NCBI GenBank assembly: GCA_019456165.1
Contig: VRUJ01000024.1
Coordinates: forward strand, 1-64,000
Reading direction: 5' to 3'
DNA from: Chloroflexota bacterium
Lineage (GTDB): Bacteria; Chloroflexota; Anaerolineae; Anaerolineales; UBA11579
Length of the DNA stretch: 64,000 nucleotides
Below, piece by piece: positions 8,170-17,257 of this stretch (its first letter is position 1; each line of letters begins with the position of its first letter). Below the pieces are notes generated by a model that was given only the letters and a program-made list of their open reading frames with translations, had not been told where the DNA came from and did no database searches. The position numbers and the translations under genes were made by a program.

Positions 8170-9330
8170 ATGGGAACAACAATTAACCCTCAGTCAGTGA
8201 TTGAACTCTTCCAAAAACTGGTGCAAAGTAAAACTTTGATCGGTGATGAGCAGGCGGCCGCTGACCTCTTGGTGGCTGAAATGCACGCTTTAAATTATGA
8301 CCAGGTTAATATTGATACAAACGGAAGCGTGGTTGGGGTAATTGAGGGTGGAAAGCCGGGGCCGACATTGTTATTTGACAGCCATATCGACACCGTAGGA
8401 ATTACTAGCCCGGAAAGCTGGCGATATCCTCCCTTTGGTGGTGATATCATTGGGAAACGATTGTATGGGCGGGGCGCTTCGGACATGAAGGGCGCGGCAG
8501 CGGGTATGGTGATAGCTGCTGCCTCTGTTGATCGCGAGGAAATTTCCGGCCGGGTCGTGATATCTGCTTCGGTGATGGAAGAAGTGTTAGAAGGGCGGGC
8601 GCTCCAAGCCGTGATGGAAGAATTTCCTCCTAATTTTGTCGTAATCTGTGAACCTAGCGATCTAAAATTGGTCCATGCTAGCCGTGGCCGTGCCGAAATT
8701 GTGATCGAAACCTTTGGTGTATCCGGGCACACTTCTACTCCTGATAAAGGAGTCAATGCGGTAAGTGCGATGCTGCCGGTGATTGAGGCCATTGGGCAGA
8801 TCGATCTACCTGTGGACGACATTTTGGGGAGGGGAGTAATGGAATTGACCGATATGATCTCCAGCCCGTATCCGGGTTTTTCGGTGATTCCCGATGGCTG
8901 CCGAGCGACCTATGACCGCCGTTTGGTTCTGGGAGAAAGTTGGGAAAGCGTGCAACGATCTTTGGCAGGGTTACCGACCATCCCGGGGGCGCGGGTTGAA
9001 GTTTCGCTGGTTGAGGAAAGTTATAGAACTTACACGGGTAACGAATTGAAAATGGAAAAGTGGTTCCCTGCATGGGCTTTCCCACGGGATCACAATTTTG
9101 TGCAAATTGCTGCACAGGGATTACAAAACGCTGGATTGCCGGTTGAATACGATATCTACCGTTTTTGCACAAATGGCGCGTACAGTGCTGGGTTCGCAGA
9201 CGTGCCAACAATCGGGTTTGGGCCTTCTACATCGGCGTTATGCCATGTCGTTAATGAATATATTGAGCTAGACGATTTGGTGAATGCTGCCAGGGGGTAT
9301 GTCGGGATAATTGAAGCTGTGTTGGCCTAG
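8170..9330 (+). CDS. M20 family metallohydrolase, ArgE/DapE/YgeY type
   Basis: This 386-residue zinc hydrolase carries LLFDSHIDTVG (HxD), RGASDMKGA, VMEEVLEG at the catalytic-base position, ICEPSD, and GVSGHTSTPDKGVNAV in the lid/dimer domain. The order and spacing fit ArgE/DapE and the YgeY group described as selenium-metabolism hydrolases. The substrate could be an N-acyl amino acid or a carbamoyl compound. The ATG at 8170 is preceded by GTAGGAAGAA, a fair ribosome site. It is the only cargo between scars C and D. It is not closely similar to the dipeptidase-type M20 gene at 67-1428, so the two are not a tandem duplication. Confidence 0.88.
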   Translation: MGTTINPQSVIELFQKLVQSKTLIGDEQAAADLLVAEMHALNYDQVNIDTNGSVVGVIEGGKPGPTLLFDSHIDTVGITSPESWRYPPFGGDIIGKRLYGRGASDMKGAAAGMVIAAASVDREEISGRVVISASVMEEVLEGRALQAVMEEFPPNFVVICEPSDLKLVHASRGRAEIVIETFGVSGHTSTPDKGVNAVSAMLPVIEAIGQIDLPVDDILGRGVMELTDMISSPYPGFSVIPDGCRATYDRRLVLGESWESVQRSLAGLPTIPGARVEVSLVEESYRTYTGNELKMEKWFPAWAFPRDHNFVQIAAQGLQNAGLPVEYDIYRFCTNGAYSAGFADVPTIGFGPSTSALCHVVNEYIELDDLVNAARGYVGIIEAVLA

Positions 9331-9383
9331 CCTCGCTTTATGATATAACATAACAACTGGTGCAAAAACGGGGGGCAAGTCAA

Positions 9384-9466
9384 ATGGACACAGTTATACT
9401 GTATGGATAAAGAACACGGAATCTCCTAAAGCGCAGGTTGGTGTTTAGAGTCCGTCCATAGTGTGC
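9384..9466 (+). repeat. Integration scar D with partial leader (degenerate)
   Basis: The core at 9423-9466 starts CTCCTAAAGCGCAGGTTGG and then decays (TGTTTAGAGTCCGTCC). The leader has AATGGACACAG and TATACTGTATGG, matching 1785-1799. A lone GAGTCACCTTTCT follows at 9499. The remainder of 9331-9805 contains a 70-codon open frame (9524-9736) that does not look like a gene; I see nothing else there. Confidence 0.6.
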
Positions 9467-9805
9467 TTTTCAAGACTCGAAAAAGTAATTATTTGCGCCG
9501 AGTCACCTTTCTAAACGTGTCAATTGTTGTCAATCTTAGGCACATACCCGAACCTGCTGGATTTGATCCACCCGATCACAGTTGAGCGCTCTTTGTTCGT
9601 AATTCTGGCAATTTCAGAATCCCCCCAATATTTTTGTGTTGATGCGCTTGTTGCAAATAATGCGAGTAAGCCAATCAAAGCATTAACTCAAAACATAATC
9701 AATAATCAAATCACCCTACTTCCTTTACAATACTAAATAGTGTATAGTTAGATTCGGAGCGTGTGTACTTCTTACTTCAAGTAAAATCGGAAAAAGGAGA
9801 TTTAC

Positions 9806-10099
9806 ATGGAAACTTATATTATCCTCGGCAGTTACACTAAAGAAGGAGTTAGCGAGATCAAGGAGAGCCCAGCAAGAATTGAAGCAGCTCGAAAAGCAAC
9901 AGAAGAGGCCGGAGGGAAATTCCTTAGTTGGCATTTAACAATGGGCCGTTACGATTTTGTAGCCATCACTCAAGTGCCAGACTCAAAAACAGGCGCATCC
10001 ATCCTGTTGGCTATCGGAGGCCTGGGGAAGGTGCGCACCGAGACCATGCAAGCGTTCACAGAAAGCGAATTCAAGGAAATGGTTGCAGGATTATCCTAA
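9806..10099 (+). CDS. GYD domain protein
   Basis: This is a 97-residue small protein of the GYD family. The N-terminal strand METYIILGSYTKEGV, the helix SPARIEAARKATEEAGG, and GRYDFVAITQVPD, which contains the G-R/Y-D signature, all fit. Members adopt a dimeric alpha/beta-barrel-like ferredoxin fold; their function is not established. The ribosome site AAAAAGGAG lies 7 bases before the ATG, so translation should be strong. It is a single-gene cassette between scars D and E. Confidence 0.85.
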   Translation: METYIILGSYTKEGVSEIKESPARIEAARKATEEAGGKFLSWHLTMGRYDFVAITQVPDSKTGASILLAIGGLGKVRTETMQAFTESEFKEMVAGLS

Positions 10100-10228
10100 T
10101 CCTAAATCAACAAAAGTCGGATACACACGCTCTCCATCCCCTCAATTTATCAAAACGAGAAAAAAGTTCATTCCTTCCTTGGGTTGCCACATTTTCATCC
10201 CGCTTCGAATCAGCAGGTTCGGGAGAGA

Positions 10229-10345
10229 TTGAGTCGCCTTTCCTGTTTTGGATAATGTCTAACTTACTGCATTTTTACTGCAATCAGCCTGGACACATTG
10301 GACTCTATTTGACCTACCTATACATGTTGTAAAACCTCATGGATT
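10229..10345 (+). repeat. Leader of integration scar E
   Basis: GAGTCGCCTTTCCTG is followed by CTAACTTACTGCA-TTT-TTACTGCAA, the same paired arm-like repeats as in leaders A and C, and then by TGGACACATTGGAC. Conservation of these elements in three leaders, but divergence between them, suggests that the direct repeats are the functional part. Confidence 0.6.
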
Positions 10346-10387
10346 CTCCTAAAGCGTCTGTCGGCGGTTCGAGCCTGAACTGGGGTA
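10346..10387 (+). repeat. tRNA-Arg 3'-half scar E (att-like)
   Basis: CTCCTAAAGCGT and CGGCGGTTCGAGCC match the tRNA-Arg; the end is CTGGGGTAA. The stop codon of the next minus-strand gene begins only three bases past the scar (10390-10392). The integrated segment therefore ends essentially at the 3' end of its cargo gene. Confidence 0.7.
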
Positions 10388-10389
10388 AT

Positions 10390-11013
10390 TTATTTGTTGC
10401 GCTGGTAGTGCCTCTGGGCTTTGGCGCGGTTGCCGCAGATTTCCATACTACACCAACTGCGGCTGTGGTTACGGCTAGTATCAATGAAGAGCGCCCCGCA
10501 GCCTCGGTCGTCGGCACATTGCCCGACCTTCGCGAGATCGCTGGAGAGAAGCAGATCGAGGGCGGCGTGGGAGATCGGCCAGAGCATTTGCTCAAAGGCG
10601 GGCGCTTCGGGGATCCAATTCAGTGTGAAACCGTGTTGATCGGGGGTGATATTGATGGCCGCGGCGGCCTGAGCGTAAGAGTGTTTAAGGTGGTCTAGAT
10701 CTTCTTTTGCTGGCTCTTTTTGAGTGCTGATCGCGGCGAAGATGCGGTAAATGGCCTCGCGAAGATCTTGAGCATTATTCAAAGCGGCAGCCGCTTTTTG
10801 GGGATATTTTGCGGCTTCCCGGAGAAGGGTTTCGCCATGCTGTTCGTTGAGTATATCAAAATCCTGAGACCAGTTCACCAGGTCGCTATAGCTGTTGAGC
10901 AGCTCTTCGGGCTGCGCACTGGCGTGCCAGTCGGTAGTATTGGCGAAGTTTAGCGCGATATGCCCGCCATCAAAGGACCAAGCGCTATTTTTGGTTTTTT
11001 CACTGGTTTCCAT
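10390..11013 (-). CDS. CGNR zinc-finger (ABATE) transcriptional regulator
   Basis: This protein of about 207 residues has an N-terminal ABATE stress-binding domain (SFDGGHIALNFANT) and a C-terminal CGNR zinc finger. The visible zinc ligands are CADDRGCGALF and CSMEICGNR, followed by the basic tail KAQRHYQR. I chose the ATG of METSE at 11013, which has TAGGA upstream, rather than the more distant start at 11040. It is divergent from an EamA-type exporter at 11192. CGNR regulators are often found beside such transporters, so it probably controls that gene in response to a small molecule; this is inference. Confidence 0.85.
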   Translation of the reverse strand: METSEKTKNSAWSFDGGHIALNFANTTDWHASAQPEELLNSYSDLVNWSQDFDILNEQHGETLLREAAKYPQKAAAALNNAQDLREAIYRIFAAISTQKEPAKEDLDHLKHSYAQAAAAINITPDQHGFTLNWIPEAPAFEQMLWPISHAALDLLLSSDLAKVGQCADDRGCGALFIDTSRNHSRSWCSMEICGNRAKAQRHYQRNK

Positions 11014-11191
11014 GAGATATCCTACGATTATAACCGTCAAAAGCCTATTGACAGGTTATGTGATTAATGATATATTCTAACTATCAAAATAAGTATAGCA
11101 GGTTATATTGAGATTGTCCAGGTTAGTTGGAGCGTAATTGATTACAACAGACTTTGGAAGAAGACCGTAAACGAATCAAAGGAGTTCAGGC

Positions 11192-12097
11192 ATGCGTAAC
11201 GCGTATTATTATGTCATCACTGTTTTAATTTGGGGTTCTACTTGGTTGGCAATCAAGTTTCAGTTAGGAGTAGTCCCGCCAGAGCTTTCTGTCGCTTACC
11301 GCTTTTCGCTGGCTGCCGTGATCCTTTTCTCGTATAGCGCCGCGCGCGGATTGCGTCTGCGCTTTAACCGCGCCGAGCATGCCTTTATGGCGCTGCAAGG
11401 TTTCTTGTTGTTTTCCTTTAATTATGCCCTGGTGTATCTCGCTGAAGGCTACCTGACCAGCGGGTTGGTGGCAATAATTTTTTCGATGATCATCATTACC
11501 AATGTGATCTTTGGAGCGGTCTTTTTGCGCAATCCGGTGCGCCCGAGGGTGGTGGTTGGCGCCCTGGTGGGGATTGGGGGATTGTTGCTGATCTTTGCAC
11601 CTGAATTGACTGCATCCGATCTATCAGGCGGGGGCGGCCTGGGGATTGGGCTGGCTTTTGCGTCTGTGATCTCAGCCTCTCTGGGAAATATCGTTTCCGC
11701 ACGCAACCAGCGCAACGACTTACCGGTGATCCAGACGAATGCCTTCGGTATGGCTTACGGAGCTGTGATCATGTTTAGCTTCGCTGTTTTTAATGGGGCA
11801 GACTTTGCCTTTGAAACCACTTTCGGTTATACGGCTTCGCTGCTCTACCTGGCGTTGTTTGGGTCGGTGATCGCCTTTGGAAGTTATCTGACCTTGTTGG
11901 GCAAGATCGGCGCTGACCGGGCTGCCTACGTTACCGTGCTATTTCCGGTGATCGCTCTGATTCTTTCCACCCTCTTTGAGAGCATGACATGGAGCGCAGC
12001 ACAGTTCAGCGGGGTGGCCCTGGTGTTGTTGGGAAACACGATCGTGCTGGCAAAAAAGCGCCGGGTTCGGGAGCCGCAGAGGCAGGCAGTTGCTTAG
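11192..12097 (+). CDS. EamA/DMT-family exporter
   Basis: This is a 301-residue inner-membrane protein with about ten hydrophobic helices in two EamA repeats (about residues 5-135 and 150-285). The opening AYYYVITVLIWGSTWLAIKF is typical of drug/metabolite transporters, with the conserved WGSTW and, in repeat 1, PELSVAYRF. It probably exports an amino acid or a toxic metabolite. The start follows AAAGGAGTTCAGGCATG, a strong ribosome site. It lies divergent from the CGNR regulator, with a 178-base shared promoter region. Confidence 0.9.
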   Translation: MRNAYYYVITVLIWGSTWLAIKFQLGVVPPELSVAYRFSLAAVILFSYSAARGLRLRFNRAEHAFMALQGFLLFSFNYALVYLAEGYLTSGLVAIIFSMIIITNVIFGAVFLRNPVRPRVVVGALVGIGGLLLIFAPELTASDLSGGGGLGIGLAFASVISASLGNIVSARNQRNDLPVIQTNAFGMAYGAVIMFSFAVFNGADFAFETTFGYTASLLYLALFGSVIAFGSYLTLLGKIGADRAAYVTVLFPVIALILSTLFESMTWSAAQFSGVALVLLGNTIVLAKKRRVREPQRQAVA

Positions 12098-12119
12098 TGA
12101 TGCAGTAAAGCCTGGTTTA

Positions 12120-15100
12120 TTATTCAAATTTAACTTTTGGCAAGCTATTTACTAAGTCCTCCGTCTGTACGCTTACATTGATGACACTCAACAATAAGTC
12201 CAAAATGTATCTAGGATTGCCAACTTCATCTGACCAATCGTTGGGATCGTTTTTGATACCGCTGGCTTTATGAATGGTGATCCGATAGCGTTCCATGATC
12301 CACTCAATTGCGGATTTGCCATTAACAATATATTCATAAGCCTTTTCTGGAATATTGGAAACAGTGATCTTGCTATTGTAATGGATTGTACTTCTATCAT
12401 TTACTCTTTTCTTTTTGCCCCGCACCTCGCCATCTTTTTTAGGGAAGCGCATTTTTTCTACTTGGTAAAAACCGCTATCTTCACCGCTTACGTTTACTCC
12501 TCCATAAGGCGGCACATCTTCATACTCAATATGCAGTTTCGCTAATTGGCGGCCTGTTTTGCTGAACTTCCAAAAATCTCGGACATTTTCTACCAAGGGT
12601 ATGCGAGGTAGCATTTTCTTCAAGTCGTTCGCAAAGGTGATGCGGTAATCTGGGCTGTGTAAAATACCATAAACATAGTAGAAAATATCTTCCTTGCTGA
12701 CATTTTTACCATACTGCTTCTTAGCTCTTTCCAAAATAAAATTTGATACGCCATCCCTACGGATGAACTCGCTTTCTCCTGTGGCATCAAACAGAGTTGG
12801 AGATTGTTTGTCTCTTTCTTCGAAATAGTATAATGGAAAATATTGACCATTAAATTGCATTTGTAGGTCGGGTATGCAGTCTGAAATCAAGGTTGAAAAA
12901 TCATTATTTACACCAATACCTGAAATACAAATGACAATATTATTAGTATCAGAACGAGGGAATATTATTGGACTTAATCCGGGGCGCTCAATAAATGGTT
13001 TATCAAAATACAAATGTTGTTTTAAATAAGGACGATAACTTCCAATTTTTATTTCATTTATTTTGTACTTATGCTTAATCCCACGTTCTAAGTCCTTTTT
13101 CAGGTTTACAGTCCAACTAATATTCTTTGGGTCAGCATCAATGAAATTTTCTGAATTAAGGTTTAAGTTTTTTCTTCTTGCTTCGTTGAATCCTTTTTGC
13201 TGCTCATTGTAGAAATTAACAGTCCGCCTCATATTATTCTCAATCGATTTGGTGGAGAAATTATACACCCAAGCATCCCGATTTGTGGCTACACCAATAG
13301 CGTATGTTGTAAAAAAGGCATTGCAATTCGTATTAAACTTCTTTTCTGGAGCAATAGGAATGAAAGTGTTAAACAGATCTGTCCGTTGATTAAGCCAATC
13401 TCCGTGTTGGTTGGGGTTCAAGGATTCCCATTTTATTTCAGGGCTGGCAATTGTTCCAAAATTGCTCACAATAGTCAACTTTTCTTCGCGTGTCAAGTAA
13501 TCGCCTATATCGTGATAATGAATGTTAGCTTTTTCGAATTTGATTTTGGGGTTCTTTATCAGGAGAGTTATTGCAATAGATGCCCGTGATCCTGAACCAA
13601 ATATTTTCCCACCTTCTTTTCGACTCAATTCACCGCTCGTGCGTTGGTTGCCTCGAAGATTGAACACCCAAATATTGGAAAATTCCTTTTCCAACACTTT
13701 ACGGAATCCGTCAGTGCTGTTGCTGTCTAACCAAGATCCGTTAGATACAAAAGCAATAACCCCGCCATGTTCGGGGTCCAACCGGTCGCTACTCCAACGA
13801 AATGCCTTAATATATGCATCATACAAAGATTTGTTCAGACCCGCATTAGATACTTTAGCGTAAGTATTGGCAATGTCTGCATCCAACTTATGGTATTTTT
13901 GGTTTTGGGCGTTATCATTTGTTGATTTTTGCCCAATGGAATATGGTGGATTTCCAATAATAACCCGCAATTGAGCTTTTTTTTGCTTAGCAACCCTGGC
14001 TGAATTTTGGGGGAACATTTCAGAAAAAGAAAGTCTTTCGCTTGAGTCTGTTTCACTCAATTGAAATGTATCTGTAAGAACAATACCTTCAAAGGGTTCA
14101 TATACAGTATTTTCGTCCAATTGATCATGGTAAGCATTTTCAATGTTAACGGCTGCAATATAATAGGCCAACAATACAATTTCATTGGCGTGCAGTTCCT
14201 GTTGGTATTTGCGAGCTAGGTCTTTTTCGTCTATCAATCCACTTTGAATCAAGCGGGTAATAAAGGTTCCCGTTCCGGTAAAGGGATCCAAGATTTGGAT
14301 ATTTTCATCTGAAATCGTGCGGTCAAATTCCTTTTTCAAAACATCATCGACCGAATGGATAATGAAATCCACCACTTCCACAGGTGTATAAACAATGCCT
14401 AACTGCTCCACCATTTTTGGAAATGCTGTTTTAAAGAATTTGTCATATAGTTCAATTATGATGCGTTGCTTGCCTTCGGCATTGTCAATCCCTGCAGCCC
14501 GTTTTTGTACCGATTCATAAAAGCGTTGCAAGGTTTCAGATTCTTCTGCTAAAGTTTCGCCCTCTAAAACTTCCAACATGCTTTGCATGGCGGTGGATAC
14601 GGCATTGCTTTTGACAAATGAATAATCTTCAAACAAAGCTTCGAAAATCGGCTTGGTGATGATATGTTGGGCGAGCATTTCCACTGCTTCGCTTTCATTA
14701 AGGCTTGGATTGATGTTGCGTTGTAAACCAGCCAAGAAATTATCAAATGCGGCTCTTTGATCTTTTTTCTTGGAAATTAGGTAGTTGATACGCTCAATTT
14801 GTCTTTCGGCAATAATGGCAATATCCTTTGCCCATTGCTCCCAATACCTGCGGTCACCCACTTTTTGCACCATGCGGGCAAAAATCACCGATTGCAGCTG
14901 CTCAAATTTCAAAGCCATTTGGCGGGCGACGTTTTTGTTGGTTTCGTATGTGGCGGATTCTTCTTTGATCCGTGAGGGGTTTCCATCTTCGTCAAAGGAG
15001 TATTCAGGACGCCCCACCAAAATTTGTAGTGGGCGTTTTTTGTTTAAGTCAATTTTATTGACGGTAGCATTAAAACGGTCGTCATGCGCTCGAAGAGCAT

Positions 15101-17021
15101 TTAGTACTGTCCAAACAACTTTGTAGCGTTCGTTATCGTCAAGGGCTACATCTGCTTCCACATCGGAAGGCACAACAATCGGAATTATGATGTAGCCATA
15201 TTTTTTTCCCGGCGATTTACGCATCACGCGACCAACAGACTGAACCACATCCACCTGAGAGTTTTTAGCAGATAAAAATAATACGGCATCCAAAGAAGGG
15301 ACATCCACACCTTCACTTAAAACGCGCACATTGGTCAGTATGCGACATTCGTTGTTATCGGTGGGGTCTTTTAGCCAGCCCAACATTTCATCTCTTTTCG
15401 GCGCGGACATTGTGCCATCCATATGCTGGGATGCAATGGAAACCATTTGTTCCTTCTTTTCAGAAGGCAATGAAGTAAGATATTCATCAGTTGCTGTATT
15501 GTAAATAGCTGTGATCTTTTTCGATACGGCAATACTTTGGCAAAATGCAACTGCACGGCGCATGGGTTCAGGGTCTGATTCTTTGGTTTTCCCGTCATCC
15601 CCTAAAAACTGTTTGGACAGCGCATTGATACAGCCAATGAGTTTGGATGCATCATCAGTATTTATTTCTGATTCGTTGGCAGCAATCATACGCTGTACGG
15701 CAGGGGGAATATCTTGATCACTCAAAGTAAGAATCAAAACTTTGTAATCGGTGAGCAAATCCTGCTCTACTGCTTCACCAAAACCTATGCGATAAATTTC
15801 CTGCCCGTACAAAGATGTGTCGTCCATAGAACACAAAATCGCTTCGGCTTGGGCTGCTTTACTTTTGGAATCATCACTATACAGTCGTGGGGTAGCGGTC
15901 ATGTACATTCGATTTTTGGCTTTGATAAATTTGTTATCATGCACTTTTGTAAAGGCTGATTCATCTTCATCTGCCAGAGTTACACCTGTGGTACGGTGGG
16001 CTTCATCACAAATAATCAGGTCAAATTCATTGAAACCGTTCTTCATCCACACTTTCTGGGCACGGGCAATCACTTCTATGGATTGGTACGTGGAAAATAC
16101 AACTGTCATCCCCGGCAATTTGTTTGCTTTTATTTGCTGAAATTGCTGCAGAATATTGTCGGTGTCAGTAGATGCAGGCAAAGCTAAATCCACTGTGCTA
16201 AACCTGTCTGCACCCTTGTTTTTGGATCTTTTTTTGGAAACTTTTGGGTCAGAGCAAATACAAATGGCGTTGATAGGTTCGTTAGCCTCTGAGCTCCACA
16301 CCCGTAGTGTCTGCCCTAGCAGAGCGATACTCGGCACAAGGAATAATATCAAACCTTTTCCGTCCGTTTCGTTTTCAGCAATACGCAGCGAGTTGAAGGT
16401 TTTACCTGTTCCGCAGGCCATGATGAGTTTGCCACGATCTGCGGTTTTGAAGTAATCATGTGTTTTTTCGAGAGCTTTCTTTTGATGAGGGAAAAGTATT
16501 TTTTTAGGTGTGCGGGATGATTCGCCATGAATTCCACTATCCAATTTCTCCCAATCAACCGGGGCTTCTTTTAGTTCGGTAAGATTGATTCTTGTTAAAG
16601 GCGGATTTTGGTTTTTTATAGCCCTGGAGGCATTTGTTCCCCAATTGTTAGTAGTGGAAATCCAAAGTCGGTGAGCAAAACGAGTGGTCTGCATGTTCAC
16701 GTTTTTGAATTCTCTGCTTGATGTAGAGAGGAAACTGTCAACGGCTGGCTTGTCAATGCGCGAATCTTCTTGATAACATTTGCATTGAATTGCCCAATGA
16801 TCACCATCTGGTGTTAAAGCAACTAAATCTATTCCAGTGTCACCGCCGCCTAAGTCTGATCTTCCGGGGAACTCATTCCAGAGCCAAACCTTTTTGAAGC
16901 GATGGGCGTATTTTGGGTCGGTTTGCAGGTAAGCCTGCATTAATCTTTCAAAACGATCCCCTTTGTCACGTTCTGAAAAAGAAATCTTTCTATATTTATC
17001 TAGTATCTTTTGAAAACTCAT
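12120..17021 (-). CDS. Single-polypeptide restriction-modification enzyme, Type ISP-like
   Basis: The 1633-residue protein combines nuclease, translocase and methyltransferase. Residues about 1-150 form an Mrr/PD-(D/E)XK-like nuclease (GGGDTGIDLV with Asp65, then IQCKC with Gln79 and Lys81). Residues about 170-700 are an SF2 helicase (ACGTGKT at 202-208, DEAH at 339-342, SVGRVMRKSPG for motif VI). An N6-adenine methyltransferase follows, with motif I DPFTGTGTF near 909 and motif IV NPPY near 1022. The last 400 residues are the likely target-recognition region. This domain order is that of LlaBIII-like Type ISP enzymes. No separate specificity subunit is needed. The reading frame is intact. 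It is convergent with the EamA gene and stands alone as a defence gene in the segment between scar E and the three-gene operon at 20353. Confidence 0.92.
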   Translation of the reverse strand: MSFQKILDKYRKISFSERDKGDRFERLMQAYLQTDPKYAHRFKKVWLWNEFPGRSDLGGGDTGIDLVALTPDGDHWAIQCKCYQEDSRIDKPAVDSFLSTSSREFKNVNMQTTRFAHRLWISTTNNWGTNASRAIKNQNPPLTRINLTELKEAPVDWEKLDSGIHGESSRTPKKILFPHQKKALEKTHDYFKTADRGKLIMACGTGKTFNSLRIAENETDGKGLILFLVPSIALLGQTLRVWSSEANEPINAICICSDPKVSKKRSKNKGADRFSTVDLALPASTDTDNILQQFQQIKANKLPGMTVVFSTYQSIEVIARAQKVWMKNGFNEFDLIICDEAHRTTGVTLADEDESAFTKVHDNKFIKAKNRMYMTATPRLYSDDSKSKAAQAEAILCSMDDTSLYGQEIYRIGFGEAVEQDLLTDYKVLILTLSDQDIPPAVQRMIAANESEINTDDASKLIGCINALSKQFLGDDGKTKESDPEPMRRAVAFCQSIAVSKKITAIYNTATDEYLTSLPSEKKEQMVSIASQHMDGTMSAPKRDEMLGWLKDPTDNNECRILTNVRVLSEGVDVPSLDAVLFLSAKNSQVDVVQSVGRVMRKSPGKKYGYIIIPIVVPSDVEADVALDDNERYKVVWTVLNALRAHDDRFNATVNKIDLNKKRPLQILVGRPEYSFDEDGNPSRIKEESATYETNKNVARQMALKFEQLQSVIFARMVQKVGDRRYWEQWAKDIAIIAERQIERINYLISKKKDQRAAFDNFLAGLQRNINPSLNESEAVEMLAQHIITKPIFEALFEDYSFVKSNAVSTAMQSMLEVLEGETLAEESETLQRFYESVQKRAAGIDNAEGKQRIIIELYDKFFKTAFPKMVEQLGIVYTPVEVVDFIIHSVDDVLKKEFDRTISDENIQILDPFTGTGTFITRLIQSGLIDEKDLARKYQQELHANEIVLLAYYIAAVNIENAYHDQLDENTVYEPFEGIVLTDTFQLSETDSSERLSFSEMFPQNSARVAKQKKAQLRVIIGNPPYSIGQKSTNDNAQNQKYHKLDADIANTYAKVSNAGLNKSLYDAYIKAFRWSSDRLDPEHGGVIAFVSNGSWLDSNSTDGFRKVLEKEFSNIWVFNLRGNQRTSGELSRKEGGKIFGSGSRASIAITLLIKNPKIKFEKANIHYHDIGDYLTREEKLTIVSNFGTIASPEIKWESLNPNQHGDWLNQRTDLFNTFIPIAPEKKFNTNCNAFFTTYAIGVATNRDAWVYNFSTKSIENNMRRTVNFYNEQQKGFNEARRKNLNLNSENFIDADPKNISWTVNLKKDLERGIKHKYKINEIKIGSYRPYLKQHLYFDKPFIERPGLSPIIFPRSDTNNIVICISGIGVNNDFSTLISDCIPDLQMQFNGQYFPLYYFEERDKQSPTLFDATGESEFIRRDGVSNFILERAKKQYGKNVSKEDIFYYVYGILHSPDYRITFANDLKKMLPRIPLVENVRDFWKFSKTGRQLAKLHIEYEDVPPYGGVNVSGEDSGFYQVEKMRFPKKDGEVRGKKKRVNDRSTIHYNSKITVSNIPEKAYEYIVNGKSAIEWIMERYRITIHKASGIKNDPNDWSDEVGNPRYILDLLLSVINVSVQTEDLVNSLPKVKFE

Positions 17022-17257
17022 TTATTGCCCTTATCTTTTATTGATTATACTCCGAAAAATCCCCCATTAAGAAAAACTCCTCGGGTTAATAAAACAGCCT
17101 TTACTTACCCTTCGCGTTGCTTGACAAGCGCTCAGCTATCGGTTAAGGTTGTGCCCGTTTTACTAATTACCCAGCAGTCTCTGCCGCTGTTACCTTTGAG
17201 CGCCGCTCGATTCCCCTGACATCCGCTTGACTTCTGAATACAAGGATTATTATTTTT

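Noticed and set aside
8295-9211. Long antisense frames opposite the M20 gene (and similar ones opposite the R-M, priA and mscS genes)
   Set aside because: They mirror codon bias of the sense gene and have no ribosome sites or family resemblance.
67-9330. Tandem duplication of M20 peptidases (67-1428 and 8170-9330)
   Set aside because: Their motifs differ (dipeptidase type versus ArgE/YgeY type), so they are separate acquisitions, not copies of each other.
9524-9736. 70-codon frame in the gap after scar D
   Set aside because: TTG start, no ribosome site and no recognisable sequence; likely chance.
9928-10332. 134-codon frame overlapping the GYD gene and leader E
   Set aside because: It is an out-of-frame shadow of the GYD gene continued into repeat DNA.
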